A DNA stretch of 64,000 nucleotides from Muribaculaceae bacterium (GTDB lineage Bacteria; Bacteroidota; Bacteroidia; Bacteroidales; Muribaculaceae), in NCBI GenBank assembly GCA_017621845.1, contig JAGASI010000020.1, positions 1-64,000 of the forward strand, written 5' to 3'. Of the stretch, positions 56,343-64,000 are shown one piece after another; position 1 is the first letter of the stretch; each line of letters opens with the position of its first letter. The notes under the pieces were generated by a model. It saw nothing but the letters and a program-made list of their open reading frames with translations, was not told the DNA's origin and searched no databases. The translations under genes were made by a program, and so were the position numbers.

Positions 56343-57554
56343 TTATTTGTCGAGGTCGGTGAAGAAAGTGGGAATGTTGGCGATGAAGACGTCGGGGGTG
56401 TCGAGCAACGGGCGGTTGGCGATGAGGTCGGCGAGTTTAATAAGGCCTACAACATAGTTTACGCCGGTTGATGAGTATCGCTCGCTGATACTTTCAAATG
56501 GTAATAGCGATGGAATGTCGGTGTCTTTAAACCTTACATATACCTTGAGTGGCAGGTCGGTGGTGTAGGCAGGACGGCCACGGTAGCCCATTTTTTTGTA
56601 TTCATAGCGATAGCCGTGGAGACGTGCCATGACGTCGGAGAGTATCGATGAGGCTGTGGGGAGAGAACCGGCGCCCTTGCCGAACATGAACTGGCGGTCA
56701 TAGCACTCGCCACGTATCACAACACCGTTGTACTCGTCATCAACGCTATAGATGTATTTGGAGCGCGTGACAAATTCGGGCATAACGAACATTGTGAACT
56801 TGTCGTCCCCGATTTTGGCAACCTGGGCCACGAGTTTGATTTTGACGCGTTTTTCGCGTGCATAGTTTATGTCATAGTCGTTGATGTGGGATATGCCGTA
56901 GGTGAATATTTCTTCCGGAGCGACATATACACCGAGTGCATGAACGGTGATGATGATGAGCTTGAACAGCGAGTCATATCCATCGATGTCAAACGATGGG
57001 TCGGCTTCGGCAAATCCTAATTGCTGGGCGCGTTTAAGAGCCGAGTCATAGCTCTCGTCATGGTCAAACACCTGTGAGAGAATATAGTTGGACGAGCCGT
57101 TGAGAATACCCTTGACTTCGAGCAACAGATCGTTGTCATAGTATTCCTCGAGGTTGCGGATAACGGGTATTGAGCCACATGACGAGGCGTCATACAGCAG
57201 GGCGGTGTCATAGCGCCGTTGCAGGTCTATCAACTCGGGGAGATGGCGTGCTATCATAGCCTTACTGCCCGAAACAACGGGTATGCCAGCTCTCAGCGCC
57301 CGGGTTACTATACGATACGAAGCCTCGGCATCGCTGATGACCTCGACGATAAGGTTTATACGTGGGTCGTTGAAGATGTCATCGGGATTTGATGTGAGTA
57401 GTGTCGGGTCAAGGTCGATCGATCGGGGTTTGTTAATGTCCCTGACACAGATACGCTTGATTTCGGCATGGGCGTTACGTGCCTTGCCTATGATTTTTAC
57501 TATTCCGGAACCAACTGTCCCTAATCCGAATAGTCCAATATTTATTGTTGCCAT
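56343..57554 (-). CDS. hom: Homoserine dehydrogenase
   Basis: This enzyme reduces aspartate semialdehyde to homoserine, the branch precursor of Met and Thr. The 403-residue monofunctional enzyme has the NAD(P)-binding GLGTVGSG at 10-17 and the catalytic domain with GILNGSSNYILSQ and GFAEADPSFDIDGYDSLFKLIIITVHALG. No aspartokinase domain is fused. It overlaps metX by 13 nt and ends the metY-metX-hom unit, which is preceded by the Met-codon leader. Confidence 0.97.
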   Translation of the reverse strand: MATINIGLFGLGTVGSGIVKIIGKARNAHAEIKRICVRDINKPRSIDLDPTLLTSNPDDIFNDPRINLIVEVISDAEASYRIVTRALRAGIPVVSGSKAMIARHLPELIDLQRRYDTALLYDASSCGSIPVIRNLEEYYDNDLLLEVKGILNGSSNYILSQVFDHDESYDSALKRAQQLGFAEADPSFDIDGYDSLFKLIIITVHALGVYVAPEEIFTYGISHINDYDINYAREKRVKIKLVAQVAKIGDDKFTMFVMPEFVTRSKYIYSVDDEYNGVVIRGECYDRQFMFGKGAGSLPTASSILSDVMARLHGYRYEYKKMGYRGRPAYTTDLPLKVYVRFKDTDIPSLLPFESISERYSSTGVNYVVGLIKLADLIANRPLLDTPDVFIANIPTFFTDLDK

Positions 57555-58573
57555 AAGAAATTGTAAAGTATAGAGTTAAGTTGGTCATACTCGACCAGAA
57601 AGCCATCATGACCCAGAGGCGAGTCAATATGGTGATAAATGGCGCCGGGTATACGAGCCGTAAGAGCTTTCATCTCAGCGACGGTAAAAATAATATCGGT
57701 AGTGATACCAACGACAACCGTGGGCATGGACAAGCATGCAAGGGCGTTGTCGAGACCGCCACGTCCGCGACCAACATCGTGAGTGTCAAATGTGTCGAGA
57801 ATGGTCACGTAAGAGTAGGCGTCGAAGCGTCTAACCAGTTTGTCGCCCTGATGTTGCTGGTATGTACAGGCGCGGTGGACAGCAGGGATGGTGTCATTGT
57901 CACAATGCGGGTCCTGCTGTGAGATGTTATATCCCTCGGGGCCGCGATAGGTGAGCATACCTATTGCACGGGCGGCGGCGAGTCCACGGGCAGCGGCATC
58001 GGCATGGTGTTCGCCCCAAGTGCTGTCAGCCTTGATAGCCATGCGTTGGGTCTCATCGACAGCTATCGCCCAGGGAGAGGCTTTGGCATCCGTTGCGACC
58101 AAAACCAGGCGGTCAAATCTATGTGGCTCCTGTACGGCCCATTCCAAGGCTTGGAAACCGCCAACCGAACTGCCTACCAAAGCATAGATGCGGCCGATGC
58201 CGAGATGGTCGGCCAACAGTCGGTGGGCATGGACAACATCCCGCATCGTCAAGCGCGGGAAGGTGTCATACCACGGTTCTCCGGAAGCAGGATTTATAGA
58301 CATCGGTCCGGTGGTGCCATAACAAGAGCCGAGGATATTGGCACACACCACAAACGCTTTGGCCGGGTCGAGGAAGCGGCCCGCCTCAATGGTATGTGGC
58401 CACCAGTCGCTGACATCGCTGTTGGCCGTCAGCGCATGGGCTACCCATACACAGTTGTCCCGCCCGGAGGTGAGTGTTCCCCACGTGTGGTAAGCGATGT
58501 CGAGTGACGGGAGTATGCGTCCACTCTCCAATTCAAATGGGTGGGGGTAATGATAAACCTTTAGTTGTGACAT
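57542..58573 (-). CDS. metX: Homoserine O-acetyltransferase MetX
   Basis: MetX activates homoserine with acetyl-CoA for direct sulfhydrylation by MetY. The 343-residue alpha/beta-hydrolase-fold enzyme has the nucleophile elbow GSSVGG with Ser136 in ALVGSSVGGFQALEW. The oxyanion region is NILGSCYGTTGP and the catalytic His lies in SPLGHDGFLVEYDQL. The family contains some succinyl-specific members, so acetyl specificity is the likely but not certain reading. It is encoded 34 nt after metY. Confidence 0.95.
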   Translation of the reverse strand: MSQLKVYHYPHPFELESGRILPSLDIAYHTWGTLTSGRDNCVWVAHALTANSDVSDWWPHTIEAGRFLDPAKAFVVCANILGSCYGTTGPMSINPASGEPWYDTFPRLTMRDVVHAHRLLADHLGIGRIYALVGSSVGGFQALEWAVQEPHRFDRLVLVATDAKASPWAIAVDETQRMAIKADSTWGEHHADAAARGLAAARAIGMLTYRGPEGYNISQQDPHCDNDTIPAVHRACTYQQHQGDKLVRRFDAYSYVTILDTFDTHDVGRGRGGLDNALACLSMPTVVVGITTDIIFTVAEMKALTARIPGAIYHHIDSPLGHDGFLVEYDQLNSILYNFLWQQ

Positions 58574-58607
58574 CCTAAAAGAGTAATCAGGTTAAAGAAA
58601 TGGTTGC

Positions 58608-59906
58608 TTACTGTTTTTTTACACCATGGGTTTTTACAGCTTGTTCAAAGTCGGCGATAATGTCCTCGACATCTTCGAGGCCGAGCGATATACGCAGAAG
58701 GGTGGGTGTAACGCCGGCTTGTTTCATATCGCTGTCGCTGAGCTGTTTGTGGGTTGTTGAAGCGGGGTGTGTCACTACTGATATTGAGTCTCCTATCATA
58801 GTCATGTGTGCAAATAATTGCAGAGCTTCAACTACATGTGCGGTGGTATTTACATCTCCGTTAAGTTCAACATTGAGCACCGCCGAACCTCCATGCTTAA
58901 AGTATTTCTGAGCCAGGGCGTGAGAGGGATGGTCTTCAAATCCCACATAGCTGACTGTCTTGACGTATGGCGACTCTCTCAGGTATTGAGCAAAACGGCG
59001 TGTTGACTCTACCTGATGTCTGACTCGCAATGAAAGCGTTTCCAAGCCTAAGAGCATAAGGTAGCTGTCAAAAGCTGAGGGACATGGACCGAGGTCACGC
59101 AGGACGTCAACGCGGCACTTGGCGATGAAAGCGGCAGGGCCGAATGTTTGCCACATATTGAGCCCATGATAGCTCTCGTCGGGACCGTCAATGTCGGGAT
59201 AGCGCCCGTTGCTCCAATCAAAGCGGCCGCTGTCAACTATAATGCCACCCATGGCTGTGCCGTGGCCGTTAATCCATTTGGTAGCCGAGTCGACAATGAT
59301 GTCGGCTCCCCAGTCAAATGGGTTGCACAGGTAGCCGCCGGCGCCGAAGGTGTTGTCGATAACCAGTGGTGTGCCATGACGGTGTGCAACATCGGCCAAA
59401 GCCTCGATATCTACGACATGACAGGTAGGATTGCCCATGCTCTCGGCAAATACCAGACGAGTGTCTTTGTCGATGAGTTTTTCAAAGTCGGCCGGGTCGG
59501 TGCTCGCGGCAATTCTGACCTCGATGCCGAGACGGTCGAGAGTGTGGCGGTATTGGTTGTAGGTGCCACCATAGAGCAGAGGCGAAGCCACGATATTCTG
59601 ACCCTTGGAGGTGAGGTTGAGGACAGTTACCATGATGGCCGACATGCCCGAGGCAAGCGCCAGCGCGCCAATGCCGCCATAGAGAGCGGCCACGCGCTCC
59701 TCATAGGCTGTGTTGGTGGGATTCTGCAGGCGGGTGTATATGTTGCCCGGCTCGCTTAGCTCAAACAGATTGGCTGCATATTCACAGTCTTTAAAACGGT
59801 AAGCGGCGGTGGGATAAATAGCTATGCCGCGTGAGCCGGTAGGCTCCTGGTGATTGAGACCGGCATGGATCTGTCGTGTCTGAAAACCTAAGTTTTTATA
59901 GTCCAT
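58608..59906 (-). CDS. metY: O-acetylhomoserine sulfhydrylase MetY
   Basis: MetY makes homocysteine directly from O-acetylhomoserine and sulfide using PLP. The 432-residue Cys/Met-metabolism enzyme has Lys210 as the PLP base in VDSATKWINGHGTAMGG, and YTRLQNPTN and ESMGNPTCHVVDI as family landmarks. The start codon at 59906 lies 17 nt after the T-run of an intrinsic terminator, so the gene can be transcribed only when that terminator is avoided. It is the first structural gene of the unit with metX and hom. Confidence 0.97.
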   Translation of the reverse strand: MDYKNLGFQTRQIHAGLNHQEPTGSRGIAIYPTAAYRFKDCEYAANLFELSEPGNIYTRLQNPTNTAYEERVAALYGGIGALALASGMSAIMVTVLNLTSKGQNIVASPLLYGGTYNQYRHTLDRLGIEVRIAASTDPADFEKLIDKDTRLVFAESMGNPTCHVVDIEALADVAHRHGTPLVIDNTFGAGGYLCNPFDWGADIIVDSATKWINGHGTAMGGIIVDSGRFDWSNGRYPDIDGPDESYHGLNMWQTFGPAAFIAKCRVDVLRDLGPCPSAFDSYLMLLGLETLSLRVRHQVESTRRFAQYLRESPYVKTVSYVGFEDHPSHALAQKYFKHGGSAVLNVELNGDVNTTAHVVEALQLFAHMTMIGDSISVVTHPASTTHKQLSDSDMKQAGVTPTLLRISLGLEDVEDIIADFEQAVKTHGVKKQ

Positions 59907-59922
59907 AATAATATTTATTATT

Positions 59923-59962
59923 AAAAAAATCCGGTCTGACGGGTTGGTGTCGGACCGGATTT
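59923..59962 (-). terminator. Attenuator terminator before metY
   Basis: In the minus-strand RNA the arms AAAUCCGGUCCGAC (59962-59949) and GUCAGACCGGAUUU (59940-59927) pair with one C-A mismatch around an 8-nt loop, followed by a run of seven U in all. It lies after the Met-rich leader and just before metY, a position that makes sense only for conditional termination. Confidence 0.88.
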
Positions 59963-60011
59963 AGTTATCTGTAGATATATTGCTCTAATTTTAACTCCGA
60001 TCCGACAACCC
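59941..60011 (-). promoter_or_regulatory. Antiterminator pairing of the metY attenuator
   Basis: GGGUUGUCGGAUCGG (60011-59997), the last codons of the leader ORF, can pair with CCGGUCCGACACCAACCC (59958-59941), which is the 5' arm and loop of the terminator. The helices are 6 bp and 9 bp (one G-U) with a 3-nt bulge (CAC). The pairing excludes the terminator. A ribosome at the leader stop codon would cover the first segment and allow termination; one stalled in the Met run would leave it free. Confidence 0.82.
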
Positions 60012-60083
60012 ACGCATCACCATCATCATATCCATAGACATGATGTACATAGACATAGACATTGATGACATGATGCTGAGCAT
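59991..60083 (-). CDS. Met-rich leader peptide of the metY-metX-hom unit
   Basis: This small ORF encodes 30 residues from the ATG at 60083, or 26 from the ATG at 60071. Residues 8-23 read MSMSMYIMSMDMMMVM, and 11 of 30 residues are Met. The stop codon (59991-59993) is 29 nt before the terminator stem. The tail codons after the Met run (GGG UUG UCG GAU CGG) form the antiterminator strand. No Shine-Dalgarno is seen, as is usual here. A leader peptide that samples charged Met-tRNA in front of methionine genes is the natural reading; translation has not been shown. Confidence 0.82.
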   Translation of the reverse strand: MLSIMSSMSMSMYIMSMDMMMVMRGLSDRS

Positions 60084-60100
60084 AATCAGAGGTTGAGTTT

Positions 60101-61810
60101 TTAGGCTTGTTTATATAAATCGAGTTGATCAATATTGAAGTTGGCGATGAAGTCGGCATGTTTGGCAACCTCGGCTTGGCCCATCTTGTTATAGACTTGG
60201 GCTGAGCGAGTGAAAGCCTCGTTACGCTGGGCGTCAAGCAGGAGCAGGTAGCCCATAACGATGTTGCCGGCCATCTCGACGAGACGACGTGCCATGAAGT
60301 CGGTATAAGTCTGGTCGTTGACGGCAAGGACAGTCTCGACAGCTTTTTGATACTGTTCGGTCATGGCGACAAGATTGGATTTGACATCGGCGAGTTCGGG
60401 GCGAACTTCGACTGTCTGCTCGACATAACCATTAATCAGGGTCATGTATGTGCCGGTGGTGACGTGGCGTATGGCTGCTACAACCTGGAGCTGGGTTGTG
60501 CCCTCATATATTGAGGTAATGCGAGCATCGCGGTAGATGCGCTCACAGGCATAGTCTTTCATGAAGCCCGATCCACCGTGTACCTGGATGCAGTCATAAG
60601 CATTCTGGTTGCAGTATTCGCTGGTGAGGCCTTTGGCGAGAGGGGTGAGAGCATCGGCGAGTTTCTTGTAGAGTTTCATCTCTTTGCGCTCGTCACCGCT
60701 CAGAGAGCGTTCTTTGGCGATGTCCTCGTATGCTTTGTATAAGTCAACATAGCGAGCTGTCTCGTAAAGGAGAGTACGGGAAGCATCAAGCTTGGTCTTC
60801 ATGACGGTAATCATTTCGGCCACAGCGGGGAATTCGATGATGGCCTTGCCAAACTGACGGCGCTCACGAGCATATTGGAGAGCTTCACGATAGGCAATCT
60901 CGCTTACGCCTACCGATTGGGCAGCGATGCCAAGACGAGCACCGTTCATCAGGGCCATCACATATTTGATAAGGCCCATGCGGGTGTCGCCACATAGCTC
61001 GGCGGGGGCGTTCTTGTATGTGAGCTCACATGTGGGTGAGCCTTTGATACCCATCTTGTTCTCGATTCGGCGTACATTGACTCCACCGTTACGCTTGTCA
61101 TAGATGAACATTGACAGGCCACGTCCGTCGGTAGTGCCTTCCTCTGAGCGAGCCAATACCAGGTGAATGTCGCTGTCACCGTTGGTGATGAAGCGTTTAA
61201 CTCCGTTGAGAACCCATGTGCCGTCCTCTTTCTTGGTGGCTTTGAGCATCACAGCCTGGAGGTCTGAGCCAGCATCGGGCTCGGTGAGGTCCATAGACAT
61301 GGTCTCACCTTCACACACGCGAGGAATATATTTCTGTTTCTGTTCTTCAGAGCCAAACTCATAGAGGGTTTCGGCACAGTCTTGGAGTCCCCAGAGGTTT
61401 TCAAAACCGGTATCGGCGCGAGAGACGATGTCGGCGGCCATGATGTATGGGGTGATGGGGAAGTTGAGACCACCAAGACGACGGGGCATGGACATGCCCA
61501 TGAGGCCGGCTTTACGGCAGGCGTCAAGGTTGACTTGTGTGCCTGAGGCGTATGTCACGCGACCGTTGGCGACAGAGGGGCCTTCATGATCGACGCCCTC
61601 GGCGTTGGGTGCTATTGTGTTGGCGCATATATCACCTACAATATCCAGTACCTTGTCATAGTTATCCATTGCATCGTCAAAGTCGACGGGTGCATAGTCA
61701 AACTTCTCGGCATCGGTATAGTTACGTTCTTTGAGTTCGACAATTTTGCGCATCATCGGGTGGGTCAGATGGTGCTTGAGATCAGGATTGTCTGTATAGA
61801 AATTAGCCAT
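60101..61810 (-). CDS. Acyl-CoA dehydrogenase (long form)
   Basis: This 569-residue flavoenzyme oxidises or reduces an acyl-CoA/enoyl-CoA pair, exchanging electrons with ETF. FAD-binding signatures are MDLTEPDAGSDL and YARERRQFGKAI; the catalytic base Glu lies in IYEGTTQLQ, as in short/medium-chain enzymes. About 130 extra C-terminal residues form a helical domain, as in the ACAD9/VLCAD-like long class. Its partners etfA and etfB are directly upstream on the same strand. No terminator is visible between its stop codon and the Met leader, 17 nt further on. Confidence 0.95.
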   Translation of the reverse strand: MANFYTDNPDLKHHLTHPMMRKIVELKERNYTDAEKFDYAPVDFDDAMDNYDKVLDIVGDICANTIAPNAEGVDHEGPSVANGRVTYASGTQVNLDACRKAGLMGMSMPRRLGGLNFPITPYIMAADIVSRADTGFENLWGLQDCAETLYEFGSEEQKQKYIPRVCEGETMSMDLTEPDAGSDLQAVMLKATKKEDGTWVLNGVKRFITNGDSDIHLVLARSEEGTTDGRGLSMFIYDKRNGGVNVRRIENKMGIKGSPTCELTYKNAPAELCGDTRMGLIKYVMALMNGARLGIAAQSVGVSEIAYREALQYARERRQFGKAIIEFPAVAEMITVMKTKLDASRTLLYETARYVDLYKAYEDIAKERSLSGDERKEMKLYKKLADALTPLAKGLTSEYCNQNAYDCIQVHGGSGFMKDYACERIYRDARITSIYEGTTQLQVVAAIRHVTTGTYMTLINGYVEQTVEVRPELADVKSNLVAMTEQYQKAVETVLAVNDQTYTDFMARRLVEMAGNIVMGYLLLLDAQRNEAFTRSAQVYNKMGQAEVAKHADFIANFNIDQLDLYKQA

Positions 61811-61843
61811 ATACTTATATATAATGAGTAATCTGATTAAAGA

Positions 61844-62878
61844 TTACTTGGAATTCTTTTTATAATATTTGATAAGCTTGGGAACGACTTCCTCCATGTC
61901 GCCGGTGATTACATAGTCGGCAATCTTGTTGATTGGGGCATTGGGGTCGTTGTTGATGGAGATGATGATTGAGCTGTCCTGCATGCCGGCTATGTGCTGA
62001 ATCTGACCAGAGATACCACAGGCGATGTATAATTTGGGACGTACAGTAACACCTGTTTGGCCAATCTGTCGGGCGTGCTCGGTAAATCCGGCATCGACGG
62101 CGGCACGTGAGGCGCCTACCTCGCCGTTGAGGGTGCGGGCAAGCTCGTGTAGTAGCTCAAAGTTTTCTTTAGAGCCTACGCCATATCCACCGGCAACGAT
62201 GATGGGCGAATTCTTGATGTTAATCTTGGATTTCTCGATATGGCGGTCGATAATTTCGACTACAAAGTCGGTATCGGCGACATATTTTTTGGCGTCAAGT
62301 TTGATGGCCTGTCCTTTATGGTTGGCGTCATATATTTCTTTTTTCATGACACCCTCGCGCACGGTTGCCATCTGGGGACGACATTCGGGGTTGACGATGG
62401 TGGCGACGATGTTACCGCCAAAAGCAGGACGTATCTGGTACAACAGGTCGGTGTAGTCCTTGCCGGTCTTGACATCAGTGTGGTTGCCGATTTCAAGAGC
62501 AGTGCAGTCGGCGGTAAGACCGCTGTGCAGGCATGAAGATACGCGTGGACCGAGGTCTCGTCCAATACATGTAGCTCCCATGAGGCATATCTGCGGCTTG
62601 ATTTCCTTGAACAGGTTGATCAGTACAGCGGCATGGGGATTGGAGGTGTAGGGATATAGGCGTTTGTCTTCGACTTTATATACGGTGTCTGCGCCATAGG
62701 GGTATAATTGTTTCTCAATACCATCGAGTTTGTCACCGATGACCACTGCCTCGAGCTTGACGCCGAGTTTATTGGCCAGGACACGACCTTTGGTGAGAAG
62801 TTCGAGGCTGACGTCGGCAACGCGGCCTTCGTCATACTCACAGTAAACTATCAGGTTGTTTTGTTCGTTATTTGCCAT
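61844..62878 (-). CDS. etfA: Electron transfer flavoprotein alpha subunit
   Basis: EtfA binds FAD and passes electrons between acyl-CoA dehydrogenase and a redox partner. The 344 residues include the N-terminal domain and the C-terminal FAD domain with GGYGVGSKENFELLHELARTLNGEVGASRAAVDAGF, QIGQTGVTVRPKLYIACGISGQIQH, and SIIISINNDPNAPINKIADYVITGD. The gap to etfB is 31 nt. Confidence 0.96.
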   Translation of the reverse strand: MANNEQNNLIVYCEYDEGRVADVSLELLTKGRVLANKLGVKLEAVVIGDKLDGIEKQLYPYGADTVYKVEDKRLYPYTSNPHAAVLINLFKEIKPQICLMGATCIGRDLGPRVSSCLHSGLTADCTALEIGNHTDVKTGKDYTDLLYQIRPAFGGNIVATIVNPECRPQMATVREGVMKKEIYDANHKGQAIKLDAKKYVADTDFVVEIIDRHIEKSKINIKNSPIIVAGGYGVGSKENFELLHELARTLNGEVGASRAAVDAGFTEHARQIGQTGVTVRPKLYIACGISGQIQHIAGMQDSSIIISINNDPNAPINKIADYVITGDMEEVVPKLIKYYKKNSK

Positions 62879-62909
62879 AATAATATTATGTATGAAGGTC
62901 GGTTAGAGA

Positions 62910-63791
62910 TTAGCCGATAGTGTGGTTAGTGATAAGTTCTTTGATGAGGTCTTCAATCTGGCCGTCATTCTTGCCGTCGAGACAGAGGTTTTCTTTGGCG
63001 GTGAATACGACGTTTTCGACGTTTTTAACCTTGGTGGGCGATCCGGCGAGGCCAATTTGCTCGGGATCAGCCTCGACAAAGGCAGCCCCCCATTCTTTAA
63101 GTTGGAGGTAGGGACGTTTGTCAACGTATTGCTGGGCCTCGGGAGAGAGTGCGGCTTTTTCGCTGGGCGATACAGCATGTTTGAACTTCATGAGGCGTTT
63201 GGCATTACGTGGGCGGCACTCAGCGGCCGAACCGTTGACAGTTACCACACAGGGTAGGGGAGCTTTGACGGTCTCGACACCGTTCTCGAGGCGACGTTTT
63301 ACAACGACATGGCCATCTTTGAGCTCGAGTATCTCTTCGGCGTATGTTACTTGGGGGATGTTGAGTTTCTCGGCAATCTGAGGACCTACCTGGGCGGTGT
63401 CGCCATCAATAGCCTGACGGCCACCGAGGATGATATCATAGTTGCCGATTTTTTTTACGGCCTGGGCCAAAGAGTAGGATGTAGCCAGGGTGTCGGCACC
63501 ACCGAGAACACGGTCGGTAAGTACGATGCCGGTATCAGCACCACGGAAGATGGCCTCACGGATAACTTCTGCAGCGCGAGGCAAACCCATGGTGAGTATG
63601 GTGACTGTCGAGCCGGGGTTGGCGTCTTTAAGTCTGAGGGCCTGTTCGAGGGCGTTGAGGTCTTCGGGGTTGAAGATGGCGGGAAGCGCGGCACGGTTGA
63701 TGGTGCCGTCGGCTTTCATGGCATCTTTGCCCACGTTGCGGGTGTCGGGTACCTGCTTGGCGAGCACAATGATGTTTAAGCTCATATTCAA
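62910..63791 (-). CDS. etfB: Electron transfer flavoprotein beta subunit
   Basis: EtfB pairs with EtfA. The 293-residue protein has KQVPDTRNVGKDAMKADGTINR at the start, and the nucleotide loop DTAQVGPQIAEKLNIPQVTYAEEI. In bifurcating ETFs this chain binds a second FAD; whether this pair bifurcates cannot be read safely from the sequence. The Met at codon 3 is an equally good start. First gene of the etfB-etfA-acyl-CoA dehydrogenase unit. Confidence 0.95.
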   Translation of the reverse strand: MNMSLNIIVLAKQVPDTRNVGKDAMKADGTINRAALPAIFNPEDLNALEQALRLKDANPGSTVTILTMGLPRAAEVIREAIFRGADTGIVLTDRVLGGADTLATSYSLAQAVKKIGNYDIILGGRQAIDGDTAQVGPQIAEKLNIPQVTYAEEILELKDGHVVVKRRLENGVETVKAPLPCVVTVNGSAAECRPRNAKRLMKFKHAVSPSEKAALSPEAQQYVDKRPYLQLKEWGAAFVEADPEQIGLAGSPTKVKNVENVVFTAKENLCLDGKNDGQIEDLIKELITNHTIG

Positions 63792-63876
63792 AAATTATAG
63801 TTTTTAATGATTAGTTGTCTGATTATAAGTATGATAAAGCGCAGTCGCCAATGGCGATAGCACGTTTACACGCGTG

Positions 63877-63908
63877 CAAAGGTACTAAATATCTGTTACA
63901 CTGACAAC
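63877..63908 (-). promoter_or_regulatory. Promoter of the etf unit
   Basis: On the minus strand TACCTTTG (63877-63884) follows GTTG (63905-63908) by 20 nt, near consensus. The start would lie about 80 nt before etfB. The last 90 nt of the window hold no gene I can support. Confidence 0.75.
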
Positions 63909-64000
63909 AATCCCGCCCTTTTCTTTAATTTAACATGTTGTCAATAAACAATAGACTTGTCTATGTCATCTGTATTTCTCTAAAAAAAAGCTAAAAAAAT

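Noticed and set aside
59907-60100. SAM riboswitch ahead of metY
   Set aside because: I found none of the SAM-I or SAM-II core motifs. The structure is a simple two-state hairpin pair tied to a Met-codon ORF.
59965-60327. 120-codon minus-strand frame across the acyl-CoA dehydrogenase end and the metY leader
   Set aside because: It is out of frame with the dehydrogenase, has no domain and runs through both attenuator segments. The Met-rich frame explains the leader better.

Overview
The window is a piece of a Bacteroidales chromosome, most likely family Muribaculaceae. The order-level call is well supported: promoters carry the Bacteroidetes pattern TTTG-N19/20-TAnnTTTG, complex I lacks NuoE/F/G and has a fused NuoCD, LpxC is fused to FabZ, and there is a type IX secretion-like sorting domain, a TIGR02757-family protein and single-domain TonB proteins. 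The family-level call is inference. Shine-Dalgarno sequences are mostly absent, as expected for this phylum.

Layout. 0.2-4.9 kb (minus): secreted phosphodiester-glycosidase-like protein, sensor kinase, response regulator. 5.4 kb: DJ-1/PfpI protein. 6.2-11.1 kb (minus): MsbA-like exporter, queF, queC and a FecCD/BtuCD-type importer pair. 11.2-14.8 kb (plus): a signalling cassette of LytTR protein, two paralogous FHA/zinc-ribbon membrane proteins, a caspase-fold protease and an AraC regulator. 15 kb: tRNA-His with a textbook promoter and terminator. 16.2-34.1 kb (plus): nuoA-B-CD-H, then the complete F1Fo ATP synthase operon (atpD-C-B-E-F-H-A-G), then nuoI-J-K-L-M-N, ending at a strong terminator, so the ATP synthase genes sit inside the complex I operon. 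34.2-36.4 kb (minus): recX, prmC and a cation efflux gene that overlap end to end. 36.6-47.5 kb: a membrane Ser/Thr kinase, a four-helix-bundle/zinc-ribbon protein, a porin, a zinc-ribbon hypothetical protein, malQ, an SPFH protein, a Pif1-like helicase, and a 5' remnant of a second Ser/Thr kinase gene. 47.5-53.8 kb (minus): low-Mr tyrosine phosphatase, rnpB (RNase P RNA), lpxA, lpxC-fabZ, lpxD, an S4-domain protein, pth and L25. 54-56.3 kb (minus): a TonB-like protein and a Septu-like ATPase + HNH nuclease pair. 56.3-59.9 kb (minus): hom, metX, metY. 60-63.8 kb (minus): acyl-CoA dehydrogenase, etfA, etfB.

The most interesting element lies between the acyl-CoA dehydrogenase gene and metY. A 26-30 codon leader ORF with 10-11 Met codons is followed by an intrinsic terminator 17 nt before metY. 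The last leader codons can pair over 15 bp with the 5' arm and loop of that terminator. This has every part of a classical translation-coupled attenuator, here reading Met codons ahead of a methionine biosynthesis operon. I do not know a described methionine leader-peptide attenuator of this kind in Bacteroidota. Other points of interest are the nested nuo/atp locus, the FHA-caspase cassette with a mosaic Ser/Thr kinase and its relic, and the Septu-like pair with a degenerate HNH motif and a near-leaderless promoter.
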